From Luscinia megarhynchos (taxonomy: Eukaryota > Chordata > Aves > Passeriformes > Turdidae): DNA of 64,000 bases. The translations under genes and the position numbers were made by a program. The stretch lies in the NCBI GenBank assembly GCA_034336665.1, contig JAPFBE010000002.1, forward strand, positions 76,325,405-76,389,404, read 5' to 3'. The notes beneath the pieces are model-generated. The model did not search any database, was not told where the DNA came from, and was given only the letters and a program-made list of their open reading frames with translations. The number at the start of each line of letters is the position of its first letter. Position 1 is the first letter of the stretch. Of the stretch, positions 38,041 through 51,141 are shown in pieces.

Positions 38041-40389
38041 TGAAATTACCTGCATGCTGCTTATGTCTCAAGTTCCATTTGAATGGAGAGACACTAATGA
38101 ATAAGTAAATAAATAGTGTGGTGGAAAAGCATCTTTCAATTAACATTTCAAAATGCCTCAATATAAGTGAGCGAGTAATCTGATTTTTGTGCTACAGGTA
38201 AAGAGACCAAGGATTAGAGAGATAGTTTAAAAATAAGGAATGCTTGCAGCTAAAAGTACCAGTGTATGCAGGGTTTTTTTAATCATTTAGATGTCTGATT
38301 CCATTGAATATGCAATTAAAATTCTGACTCAAAGAATAAATTAATGCATCCTGCTATATATTTTGAGTCAGTGGCAAAAATGAGAAAAAGATGCATCAAA
38401 CTTCTCTAATCCTGCAGTGAGACCATGTCCTATCCAAAATCCAGTATAAAATGCCCATTGGCTTGTATTTTATCCACAAACTTAGGGGAGTTTTAACATT
38501 TTATTCAGCTGAGCTGAGTCAGGTCATTCAGGTTTTAAATAACAATCAAGCATCTTTCAAAGAAAGTAGATGCCAGTGCTTACTAGTCAACTTGCATAAA
38601 GGAGCAGCACAGCTTTTTGATTCTAGAGAGAAAATTTAGAAAAGCTTGAGGAATAGCTGGTGTCATCTGATCAATTTTGTAAAGAGATTTTGGAATATGG
38701 TTGAAAACCAGGAAAGAAGCCAGTGGGGCAGAGTAGGAGAGAGAGGTCAAGAATAATGGCTGCGAATGCTGGGTAACTGTCAGAAAAGAGGAAGGATGGA
38801 GGCTCAGATTGGAACCACTCCCTTTAAAATGTCATTTAATAATAAGTTTATGGATTGGCCGTTTAAACTTACATTTTGGCTTCAACTTCTAACACAAGCT
38901 TCTTGCTTGATTGCATTTTTTTATGTTAAAAATATCTGATCTTAGGTTAATTTTAAAACCTAGATTAACCATTTCTGCATTTTGATAAAACATCCTCTGG
39001 AAAGAAAAAAGAAATATATCACATTAAAATGAAAAGCAGATTGTAGATATTTCTGTGAACACATGTTCTTTATTTTCTGCTGCCATTGACCACACTGGGA
39101 CTCCAGAGAAGTAATTTGCCTTTTGAAAAACATCTACTGCACCTGGATGTTGGTTGCCGTATCAAAATCTCTCTACCTGATGACTGTTGACATTGGTCCA
39201 CTCTAGACACAGTGTTTAATTGTCTTTTCTGTGAGATTTCCACATCTTTATATTGCTTTATATTTGCAAAAAGAGCAGTTGTAAAAGAGTAATTGTTCTA
39301 ATGTAAAATCCAGAGATATTTAAAATTCACTTTTGAAAATGTAAATCTTTTTGTTCATGCATTTATGTATTGACTGCTTACATGAAATGAAATAAAACAG
39401 GTAATATTGAAAAATACTTGAAATTAAAGGAAATAAAGCTATATCTGATTATCTTGTCCTTGAAGGAAGAAGAATGGAACAAGTAAAAACTCCAAAATAC
39501 ATTTATCATAGTGCAACAATGGTGAAGATGGAATAGGTTGTATTATTACTGTAGTAAATGATCTTTTATGGTTCAAGTCAGGATGGAACAGGCTCTTAAA
39601 CTGAACATGCAGGGTTCATCCAGAAGCTGTACAGAGTGTAAGGCTGCCATATCATGCTGTACCTTATGTACAGCTATTAAACTGTACTCATCTTGTTCTA
39701 CAGGTGATTCTTAGGATTCCAATTGGGCTGTGGTGCTGTAGGACACACAAAGGCTGTATCTTAAAATTACGCTTGATCCAAAAAGTCTATTTTCTCAGCC
39801 TTGCCCATCTGTTGATGGGACATGGTTAGGTTAATTTATCTCCCCATTTTACTTTAGAGTAAAGCTAACTTTTGGGAGAACATATTTGGGCCAAAATTCA
39901 GAGTCCAAGAAAGTCACAAATCACTTGTTGACGTGATAAATACTATCAGATGAGAAGTCTTGATGTTAAACAGAATAAAAAACTAATGTCCATACTGAGT
40001 CATGTCTAAGACTGAACGGTCTGGAGTTTAATTTTAGTGACCATGGACAGATACTTAAGAAGATGAAGAAAGGAGCAAGTATATATGGTACCAATCCTTA
40101 TCAATTTTTGAACTGTCAGTAATTTCATATCTGGGAATTCCTTATTCAATATTATTTTCTTAATTATGGAGTTCCCAAATTATTTATTTCCATGAATAAA
40201 AGAAAACTCCCAATTAGCCTTATTATATAAGCTTTAGCACAATTGGCACATTGGCTAATTGGCAAATTAGTTCATCTAATGTAGTCTAAAGAGAGAGAAA
40301 GAATTAGGGAAGTGCAGCACGTTTCAACCACACATTTTTCCTTTCCACCACAGGTATTTCTGTACTCTTTCAGTCTTATCTCTGAGTTA

Positions 40390-40480
40390 TAAAATAAGTA
40401 GACTGCAAAGGAGCTCTGAAAGTTTTTTGGTCCAACTTCCATGCTAGATGAGTCCTAATGCATAGTGACAGAAATACAAT
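40390..40480 (-). mobile_element. Possible CR1 3' scrap
   Basis: The words 'gcaaaggagctctgaaag' and 'ttggtccaacttccatgct' near 40406-40443 resemble the start of the reverse-complemented CR1 3' region. The similarity then fades. It may be an old fragment or a chance match. Confidence 0.35.
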
Positions 40481-43400
40481 CCATAAGTTAGCCTCCAAAT
40501 GACACAGAAGATCACTAGCAGTGACTACATACTTAAGGGCTCTTTTCTCTCACTATATGTTGCAATAGTTAGCTAGACACTTAAAGAGTAAAGGGAAATA
40601 AAGTTGATATAAAGTGAATGTTCTAGTGGATTTTGCATTGTGTAGGCTATATCAAATGAGATCAAGACAGTAAGCATCCAGTCTTGAATTTGCTGGTATC
40701 TTTTTAGTACCTATTTTTCATTAGTAAAATATGTATCCTAAAAGAGCTTGTGATAATTGTGAACTGAAACTGCTGTTTGCTGCATGATTAATTAATTAAT
40801 CCTTACATGGTTCGTCTTCTGTGGTTCCATTTGTACATGTAACTTGGGTGCCTGATTTGGATAACTTTCTCAAAAGTGTACTTGCAGTGTCTCAGACAAT
40901 GTCTTCTTGAACGAGAAAGATTTCATTTAATGTGAATGCTCTGGATCAGAGTTTTATTCTGGGGTATGTCAATATACTCTCATATACCATATGGGATTAC
41001 ATACATCATATATATATCAACAATAGAACTGAAAAGAAGTTGTAAACCATACTAGCAAAAATCCAGGTCAGACATTGCTTTTTCTTCTTATGATGCCTGG
41101 GAAATATTCTTAAAGATATTTTCAGGAGAGAAATAATTCTGTAGTGATTTAAAGACAAGCAAACATCTCCCTCTCCTCAGAAAATCACAAGAAACAGAAC
41201 TGGAGAAAAAAACCTACTTTCTAGATGTGTACAGTTAGACACAAAACATGAATCTTCTCATGACAAAGAAACATGCAGAATTATTATGCAGAATTACACA
41301 CTGACAAAGGTTAGCAGAACTCATTAATCAGATAACTGAACATATTTATTTAAGGCAAACCCAAACTTTAATAAGTAGTGGGGGGAACCAATGATATGCA
41401 ACATCCTAGCCAAAATTATTTTGCAGACAGAATTATTCTCACTTTCCTGATAATGCTAATGTAATTACTATGAAATGACTATAAGTCTTCTGTTGATTTT
41501 TATATGTCAGTCAAGGTCTTAACTTAAAAAATGTTTAAGTCTGTATGTTAATGGACTCAGTCCTTCATTTAAACTCCAAACAAAAGCTAGTTACTTTACA
41601 GGAAATTAAAATAATGATAAAGTCATTTTACTCAGGGAGAAAGAAAAAGCCTAAACCCTTCCTGTGGAGAATAAGAACCCAGAGGAATTCTATGAATAAT
41701 TTAAAGATCAATTAGCATTGTGCTGTTAAGAACTTTTACTAATTCTTTGAAGACAGAATGTTTTTTTTTCTGTGCAGACAGCAATAATTTTTATATTATT
41801 TTTAAAAGACAACAAATTATTCTAGCTTTTAAGACATGGAGTCATATCATTAATCAGTTTTAGCTGTAAAACAAAGTTAAAGACTTGGCTGTTCAGCCAA
41901 TTTTATACAGATTAATTTATTCAGAGCAATAATGATACCCAGATTTAAGAAAGAAAATCTGTAAATGGATGTATCTATGCATATATGTGAAATCCAAGAA
42001 TTATATCTTACTAATGATACATTTCTGCTTAACAGACAAAAAGAGTGCAAGCAATAATCTTCACCCAAGTGAATTTATCTCTGAAAACACATGTATATAT
42101 AATGTGACAGACTGGAATTTTTCTATCATTAAAATGCTGAATTGCTCTTTTGACAGATGCATGAACACAATTTCTGTTTACCTGTACAGGTGGTACAAGC
42201 CTCATGTAAGAGGAGGAGGAACTTGTTTTGCAAAAGCTGGTATGAACTAAATTATTTTACATCAAGAGTTTAGAACAATTATATGTACTCAGAATAATCC
42301 AGTGGCTCTGCCAAGAAGTTAATTCCCTTTTTCTTGAAGCAGCATATTCTGGTGATTAAGGAGTCAACATGTGTATGTAATTTAATATCAGGATGTTCAA
42401 TTAGCTACAGAGGGGTGACCCTTGGAAATCCTACCACTAACTCAGTCAAGAAGCAGAAAAATTCAAAGCCACTTTCAAGCCAGACTATGTGTGTTAAATT
42501 GGAAGACATTATTAATACACAGATGACATGTCTATGCTCTTAAGGGCAGGCTCTGGATTTAGTCCCAAGAGAGGTTTAGTTGAGCTCAAGTGTCCTGCCT
42601 GCAGGCTGCCTGGTGAAAGATCCCATTTCTCTCTAGCCATTCCACGTTTCTTGGCTTGCTGAGGGGTCTTGAGGACAGCCTCAAATCTTCCCTCCAGCAG
42701 ACCAGACACACTTGGGTAGGGAGCCTGGGAAATTACGTTTTGAACATTTGTCTAAATTCTGAAGCCTGCAACTCATACTGCCAACCCATACAGATAAAAG
42801 CTATTTTGTGGGTGGGGTACACATTTCTTTTGAAAATATTAAAACTGGCATGTTGTAAGATGCACAATTAAGAGCTACATACACTAAACTGCTTGAAAAG
42901 AGAAGGAGATCTTACTCAGTTGTGAGTTTAAGACTAAAGTGTTTTACAGCCCTGAAACGCTTACGCTGTAGCAGAACCAGGAATAGTCTGAGGGTTTGAT
43001 ATAATACTCTATTTATGTTTTTAATAGTTTCACAATATAATTGCCTAGCAGAAATACAGAAAAGGCAGCATGGAGACTGTGTAGCACTGTAGAAGGATAG
43101 TTGCAAGTAGATAACCTTTTAATGTGCCAAAAACTATGGTTAAGTATTTTTTGTGTCATGTTTCCCTGTTGGACTAGGGCAATACCAGCCTGGTGAGGTG
43201 GCTCCTTTTGCTCCCAGTGACACCCAGGTGCATTTGTGACTTGACTCTCTTTTCTCCATTCTGCTCTGATAGACGGGTACCTAAAAGCATAACCCTGCAG
43301 TGCCCCACCTTGAGATTCCCTCAGATCTTTTTCTGAAGCTGTCTTCTAACTCCTTTTTCAGTCACAGTTATTTCACAGTTTTAGTAGCAATACAGATAGA

Positions 43401-44083
43401 TTAAATTCTTGGTTGGGTATAAAACTCCTGTGTATTTTCTAATGCAAAGACAAAAAAATTTGTCACCTTCATTTTTGTCACTTTTAGGTTTTCAGTGTAA
43501 TGTATCCATATCCAAAGTATCTGTTAGCACTTTGGAAAAGAAGTTTAACCTCATGACCAAATGAAATATATTTAATTTGAAATTCGTGCTGTTCATTATC
43601 TCTCATCCTCTTTAACATTTGTCAAATTCCCTTACTGCAGGAGGCCAGTAGTTTGTCATTTCTCTTCCTCAAAAGATGTTAGCACAAAAAATGTGACAAC
43701 ATTTTTGTTTCTCAAGAACAGCATCAAAGAGAAATTAAGTAATTTCCTACATGAATAAAAACATATATAGAAACACTTTGCAGATATGAAAACCACCTGC
43801 TAATATAACTAGTAGGTAGGAAGTCTATGAGCACTGATGAATATAGAATATACAGTATTTAATTACATTCATGGAATTAAAGTCCAATTAAAATATTAAA
43901 AACTGAAGTTGTTATGAGAAATTTTAAGCAATGTGTTCAAGATGAAATTTCAGATGTTGGCCAAGGTATTTGGAATTTCTGTTAATTTCATGTTCCTGTG
44001 CATTTTTATTCCTTTGAAATATATATAGGAAGAAATACAGAATTTTAAGTGAATCTTCAGTAATTAAAATAGTGTGTCACCAC

Positions 44084-44103
44084 AGTTCACCCCAAAGTGA
44101 ACT
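44084..44103. repeat. Inverted repeat, 7-bp arms, 6-base spacer
   Basis: AGTTCAC at 44084-44090 and GTGAACT at 44097-44103 are exact reverse complements. The arms resemble nuclear-receptor half-sites (AGTTCA/TGAACT), but a single such site in 64 kb is not evidence of binding. Confidence 0.75.
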
Positions 44104-47100
44104 TTATATTGTGTTATAAGGAAACATTTTGTTGCTTGAGAACATGAATAATTTATTTGAAACATTAAAGGAAGATTATCTAAATGTAGGTTCTACTTTT
44201 GCCTATTTCCCAGTCAGAAGTTCTTCTACTTTGCCAAGGATAATAATTTATTCTTTTTACTGTTCACATCCAATGTATAGTTATCCTTTCTCTCAGCTGT
44301 ATGTTTAGTACTCTTACCTAATTCTATAATAATGCATCTACTTTGAAGAGTGTATGTATCTGAGTCATATGGCCACATGTGTGTGTTTCAGAAAAAAAAC
44401 AAAACCAACCTTTATCTTATATTTGAGTGACAAGACTTAGTTCCTTGTATCCAAGTTTGAAGTAAAAAGTAACCAAGGGAAGTTCAGAGTTTGATGATTG
44501 ATTCATAAGAATATTCAGTTCTATACCTCTATACAGACCACAGAATCAAGGACTTTAACGTTTTTTTAAAAATTTAAGTACATGTTAAAAATACCAGAAA
44601 TCAAAGCTGATACAATCTATGTATCTTAATTTAATAACCCAATAATGCAATAATGGCAGGTATTCTATGTACTTGCAAGGCAAAGGCAACAGCTGTCTGT
44701 GAACAGCTGAGGCTTTAATTTGTTTCTCACAGCTATAAGAAAAAGATAAAGTTTCAAATTTCAAAAGTTAGTGAAAAAAGGGGAAAAAAATCAAATTTAA
44801 CAGTGTTTAACATGATAGGCTAGATTAAAAATTGTACTGAAATATTTATTTTGTTATGGAAATTGGCAATGGTGATTTCCCTAAAGACAAATTGTAATTC
44901 TGAGGGAAAGAGGTGTTAATTGTCTACAATCCACAAGCTCAAGACCTACACAAATATTTACCAAACAGGAAATAACTGTGACAGGAGATACATTTTTCTG
45001 TAATTTATCTGACACTCTCATGCTATTTATAATTATCTTTAACCTCTCTTTACAAAGGAGTCACACTGGTACATGTAGTGAGGAAATGTTCTCTTTACAC
45101 CTAGAAACTAGCTGTGACTGAAAAAAAAAATTAATTCTGACTTTCAGTTATGTATTAAAATCCAATTTGAATAGAAACAGACCTCTGTAATAAAGCCAAA
45201 ATTATGATTATTAAACATCAGTTTGCAGTGCTTTGGTAATGAAATGCATAAAAGGGAGAGCACAATCTCTAAGCTCTTATTAAAATACAGTATTTGAGAA
45301 CAGGCCCTTTGTTTTTTAATGCTACAAAAAAAGAGCTGGTTTATGCTACCTTAATTCTAATAACTTTAATTTGAAACCTTAAAAGTGTAATTTTTTTTTA
45401 GACAAGGCAAATGCCTTGGTAGGAAAATGGCCTTGCTTGTTATGACACAAAATATTTTTTATAAAACTGCATATTATTTTATTCATACGTAATTATGCTA
45501 TTCACACTCTAAGCATATACTCTAATAGTGTTATGACTTAAATCTTACTGCACGTTCAATCCTAGTGTTTCAACTTCATCTGAACTTGTCAAAGCCTGAA
45601 TTTATATTTTTATTTTATTGGTAAATTTTTTTATCAGCAAAAATTCTTAAAACATTTTACTGTGAAACATTGCTGGAGTAGTTCAGAAGCTATCAATACT
45701 AATGTAAAAGAATTTTTGTGTAGTATTGAATTCTACTACTCTGAGCAAAGGTCTGGCTTGTATTATGAGGATAGACAACAGAAGCAAGAGAAATGTCTGT
45801 TTAAAGTGAATATTAACACTAAAGATTCAAATCAATGACATGAACAATTGCACATCTTATTGATAATTCAGTTAGTGTCTTTTATTTCTTGGGAAAGCAG
45901 CGTACATGTCAAAGTGTATAGGAGAAGTCTCACATCTTTTCAGATCATATTTGAATGAATTGTTCACAACTGCATTATATTTCATATATTTTTGCTTTGT
46001 GAAGCAGTTTATTACAATCCTTGGTCAGCAATTCTGAGCATTACAAATGCAGTGTAAATAAATCCAGTGTAAAGACATCTAACAGATGTTGTAGTCCTAC
46101 TATAGATAATCTTTGGTATAGACACCATATTTGCTGTCTCAGAAGAACTAATTGTATTTCCATCTTTTTTATTATATTTATTTAGATCAGTAATATTATG
46201 TGATGAAAGTAACAAAAGAAGAAAAATGTTTTGCTAATAATTTGCTTGGTTTTTTGTAAGTACTTTTTGATTTTGCCCCAGTTTTTGGCTATGGTGGGAG
46301 AGGATTTGGAATTTTTTCTCAAAATAATTCCTAAGAATATTTTTGGCAACATTGCAAGATACATTAAATCAGTTAGAACTGGGAAGATTTAAAGCTGTAG
46401 CTTGTACAGTTGTGGCTACTACTGTGACAAAATAGCAAAGTGACAATCATTAAGAAAACACAAAACAAAACCACACACCTAAAGCCCTCAAATAAACAAC
46501 GAATCAGGAGGATATAAGAATATTTAACATTTCCAGTTACCCCTTTAACATACTGTTTCAAATTCCAACTAATAGCAGAAAAAACTTTGTGAGATGTGAT
46601 CTTAACAGAACAATTTTCCCAGCTATACCCTGCAACTTCTTGTCACTTCACAGCCTTGAATAGCTCCATGCTCTTCAGTGCTGATCCTGCACAAACTGAA
46701 AGCAGCATCAATTTTCACATAGATTGTGACAGAAACGCCATTAAGTCCTTACACTGTGATGGGCAGGCGTGCCTTGAATGAAATTTGTTATGGAAAACTT
46801 AACAGCCACCTCATGGCTGGTTAAGGAACAACAGCATCATCCATTTATTTGCTGAAAGATACTTGTGCTGACAAAAATCCTTGAGGTGGGTTTACATCAG
46901 GCATATCAGACTTCCATTAAGTATATATACTATTTCCTGGAAAAAACATAGGACCACTAGTAAATATGAAATATTGAGGAACGTCTTCTGACAGGAAAGC
47001 TCAAGGACAGTCAGTCAGAAAGCTCAGCAATCTATTCTATTTGAAACACTCCCTCACTAAACAAAATAATGGAATTATCAAAATTTTCTCCCTGTCTAAG

Positions 47101-47179
47101 GATCACATTATGCTGTGAAGAGAAACCTTAGGAACAGAATCACATGCAATAAATTTCAAAGACATGGTTCTGATCAGGA

Positions 47180-47264
47180 TGACAAGACAAAGTAGCCTCC
47201 AAGTCAGACAGTGACAAAGACAGGATCTGAACTAGGTGGACTTTTAGTCTGGTCTAGAACAGCA
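47180..47264 (-). mobile_element. Probable MIR-type SINE remnant
   Basis: The plus strand at 47200-47240 (about 'gtcagacagtgacaaagaca' followed by 'ggatctgaactaggtgg') follows the reverse complement of the MIR core in order: 'aagtcagtgacagagccagg', then 'attagaacccaggt', then a 'cagtcctgtgct'-like phrase matched here by 'tagtctggtctag'. MIR elements are ancient tRNA-derived SINEs found across amniotes. The copy is short and decayed. Confidence 0.45.
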
Positions 47265-50200
47265 TCTTCTGCAGTCTCATGAAAGCAAAAAGTGTTTGTA
47301 CTTTGGAGTTTTGTAGGAAAAGAAGATGCAGAAAAATGTTGCTAGCCAGAGGAGTGCCCTTGGCAATCTTCTTCCACAAATGTGTGCCCTTTTGCCTCCC
47401 ACACAGCACAGAGCTGCTGAGTTTTGCAGCTAAAGATTGCTCAGCAATTTGATAGGCTTGCCATATTTTCCTTCTCAGAGAGCAGGAAATTCTCCTCTCA
47501 GGGTACAGTACTAGGAGACCTGAGCACTGGCAGTCATGCACATCCTTAGTGCTGTCTCCCTACCCAGAAATGTATTATTTCACCCCACATAGTCTTACAA
47601 ATGGTCTTACTGATAGCCTGTAAATAATGTTACATCATATGCTTGCCTATCTTGTTTGGAATTTCCTGGGTTGCAGTCATGTATTTATGGAGTGGTGGTG
47701 GTCTTTCATGAGTGAAAAACATAAGGAATAAAATGCACATAAATAATGTGCATTTTCTTTAATCTCAACCTAAGAAGTGGCAGACTGCTTTCCAAGGATG
47801 CTGAGACAGTGAGTAATTTAAATGCCAACTAGCAAAAGTTGTCAAGAACATTTCATACAGGTTGACTGGCTTTGAATTATAATGTTTCATTCAATTTGTT
47901 TCATTACATAACTGCTTTAGGAATATCTCTTACTTTGAATCTCTCTTGCACTTTATCATTCACTCTCTAAATTTTTTCCATAGAAACTTTAGTCAAGGTG
48001 AGATATTAGTGCTGGGTAAAATTATAAGGAGGTCAGCAAAAATATCAGTCTTTAAAACCTGTGTTTATTATATACTTCCTGAAATCAAATGATGTTTCTT
48101 TGTTAAACTTTGCTAATTTTAACAGAGATTTGTCTTCACAGAAAGTGAGTTTTCTGACTCAGAATGTCAGATTTTCTGAGCATAGACCTTAGGTTAATGG
48201 AAAATCTAACGAACAGCGTATTTCTTAAAAGTCAATAAATTGTCCATTAAATGTTCTGGTTTTGATGGAAAAGTAAGTGTTTAATGTTTCCTTGTCTTCC
48301 TAGGAAGACATACACTTCTGCTGCATTTTCACCTTCACCAAAGAGGAAAATGGCTTCAAGTAACACATCGGGGTTGCAGCCCTTTATTGTTAATTCTCTT
48401 TATGTTCAGGAAACATCTTCTACTCGCCTTATTTCAAAATTGTCCTTTATATATATGAGGCCTAAACATCTCTTCCTGAAAGAGATAAAAAGTAAAGTGT
48501 GATACCCTCCACTGTCAGAAATGGAACACTAAAATAAGCAGCTCTTAGATTTAAGTCTGGTGTTGCCAAGTCTGGTGTAAATTTCATTATTTAACAACCT
48601 GAAAAGCATGTTTCTTTTAATTTTATTGTAAACTAAGAGCTAAACAATAATTTCTTCTTATATCTTCACTATTCTATCTTTTTTGACATCTAGATTTGCA
48701 TTTTTAACATTTAGCTATGGATGTGTAGAGGCTTTTTTCCTTTACAATACTATTCATCTCTCCTTGAATGTTGACCAATTTTCCATCTGACTCTGTATGG
48801 AAATGTATACACCTGACATGCTGGGTGAGAGAGAATGACAAAGCAGCAGTGAAAAGGCTCTACCAAAGACAGTTGTCATCAAACTGTATCCCTGCAGAAC
48901 ATTGCTGTGAATTTCAAAGCTGTCATGTTGTTTATCTCTGTAAGAAAGTCATCTTCCCTGTCATCTTGGAAAAGCTGAATCAGACTAAGTAGAGCAAGGA
49001 CAAGAGGATATGAATAGATGAGGAAAACATTTCTCATGCAGTTTCCCATGGTTTTCTTTTGTTGCAATCACATTGCTCCCAGTTAGTTTAAAAAAAATTA
49101 TCTTGCCAATAAGCAATTTCCTAGACTAAATGTCTCTTATCTTCCTGGAAGCATATAACCAGCAATAACTTCAATATTTACACTCCCCTCCAGATAACTC
49201 TTGTTTATGCTCTGCCCACATCACATGCAAGGATATTTCTGGTTTGTTTTTTTTTTCCATTAATTAATATTTTTTTGTTTTTACATAATTTGTGAAGTTC
49301 AGAATCATAATGGCTAGTTTCAGTCCTCTTTTTTCTCTGGAAGACATGCAAAACAAGAAATATATTTAAAATATCAGCACTTTAGCTGGTGATCCTGCTA
49401 ATATACTCTGCTTCCTCCCTGTTCTACCAAGTGACAACCTCTTCAGTCACAAATAGGTGTCTCTGCAATGGCCAAAGCTACAATTTCCATTAAGTGATGT
49501 CCCCGAAACAGTATGTGCACATGAACGTACCCATGGTGGTGGGTATACAGCTTTGGGTCTGTTTCTTTTTAACAGGGATTATGTCTTGGTTTAGAGAACA
49601 GAATTTGGACTTTTAATGAATAAAGGCTCTCTTTTATGTTATATAATCGTTCTAAATCTTCATTCGCAAAAAATGCTTGTACTTTTTTTTTTTTTTACAA
49701 AGATCAAGCCAATAAACAGATTAAATTAGAGCTCTTTCCAATGAGCTCTTGGTTGATTTGTGTGTCACACTTCAGTAATGTCAGTTCAAACCTTTTAGTC
49801 TAATTAGGAGAAGATAATGAGAAATGATGTTTTTTAATATGGTGTGTTTTACGTTTCTTGCAATGAGGCGTGTTTGACACTGAGCATGACAATGAAAAGC
49901 ATCTGGTATTAAAGTAATAGAAAAGTAAAATAAACAATATATAAAAAGCAGTGTTACATAATCAAAATAATGCTGCAAATTAAATAATATAATATTTTGG
50001 GTGATGTATCATGCTCTAATATAATATGACATGCCTGTAGTGTTAATGCTTAATATGAAATGACGTGATGTCTAATATAGAAGAAAAACAAGTTTTGAAA
50101 TGTTGGAATTTCCTGTGCAACAGAAAATTTGACTGCTGTCTGGCTCTAAAGACAGAATAATGGTGAGGGTGTGAAGAAAAACTAAAAAATAGAAGGAGGG

Positions 50201-51053
50201 GAAAGTTTGAAGAAAAAGCCAAGGTGGTGTGGCTCATACTTTGGGATTGGTAAAATTCATCTCCACCAGAAATTTGTAGCCTTAGGTGACATCTTCCTGT
50301 GTTTCCTCCCCTGCACTGAGCACAGGCTGGAGCTCACAGTGCAGGAGCAAGGACCATGAACTGGCTCAGGGACTGGCTCAGCCAGTGACAATGCCACAGC
50401 AGCTAAAAAGCATTAGAACCTGCCCTGAAACAAACACTTCTGTGCTCATTGTCATAACCTAAGGAGAGCTCAGATTAGGGAGTTGTGAAAATGAGGTCAA
50501 ATAAACCAATAAACAAATAAATAAAAAAAAGGAAATTATTCTAATTCCTGTCAGACAGCTATCTTTATTGATATGGCAGAAAAACAGATTTTAAAATGCT
50601 TGTTGTAAGACCCAGGAGTAGCAAAATAAATTTGGAAAACCAGTTTGGAAATTCCTCTCTAGAGATGTCCATATTAATGATGCACGACATAAGGGTAATC
50701 TTGTTTAAAATAAAGGTGGAGGTGCTACTTAACACAATATTCTGATCAATGAAAAGAGAGATCCATAGACAGGTATACTTTTCATATGTTTTTTCATTTG
50801 AACATTTTCAACATTTACAGTGATGTTTGTCTGGAAATAAGATATTCAAGGTTTCTACTTTTGATAATCTTAATTTAAAAATGAGGAATTCACATTTACT
50901 GCCTAAATTATCACGTAGGCTTGGTACATAATTTTTTTCAATTCACTTGTACTAAACTGAGATTCCCTGCCATTCCTATAATATGAAACTCAAGGAACTT
51001 TATATCACCCAGAGACCCGTAGGAAATCAAAATTAAAATTTATATTATTTTTA
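47265..51053. other. Non-coding DNA, no gene recognised
   Basis: No exon is supported. A patch at about 50285-50400 is GC-richer and contains a palindrome (listed separately). The remainder is AT-rich with no recognised repeat. Confidence 0.5.
50361..50386. repeat. Short direct repeat ending in a palindrome
   Basis: CTGGCTCAG occurs at 50361-50369 and again at 50373-50381. The second copy forms a palindrome ACTGGCT-C-AGCCAGT at 50372-50386, with 7-bp arms around one central base. Confidence 0.8.
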
Positions 51054-51141
51054 GGTTTTGGGGGATTTTGGGGTGGGTTAGCTTTTTTGTTTGTTTTGGG
51101 GGGTTTTTGGTTTTTGTTTTGTTTTGTTTTATTTTGTTTTA
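51054..51141. repeat. T/G-rich tract with G-quadruplex potential
   Basis: Plus-strand G runs lie at 51060-51064 (5 Gs), 51070-51073 (4), 51075-51077 (3) and 51098-51103 (6). This gives four G-tracts, with one long 20-base loop. They are followed by a degenerate TTTTG run to 51141. On the minus strand it reads as CAAAA-type low-complexity sequence. A quadruplex is possible but the long loop weakens it. Confidence 0.6.

Larger units (their letters stand above)
38041..47179. other. AT-rich non-coding DNA, no gene recognised
   Basis: Nine kilobases without a recognisable exon. A possible CR1 scrap lies at 40390-40480 (listed separately) and an inverted repeat at 44084-44103. A stretch near 38190-38230 faintly resembles a MIR SINE but not enough to call. 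The remainder is AT-rich single-copy-looking sequence. Confidence 0.5.

Noticed and set aside
38190..38230. A faint MIR-like stretch.
   Set aside because: Only one phrase resembles the MIR core and the flanking order does not hold.
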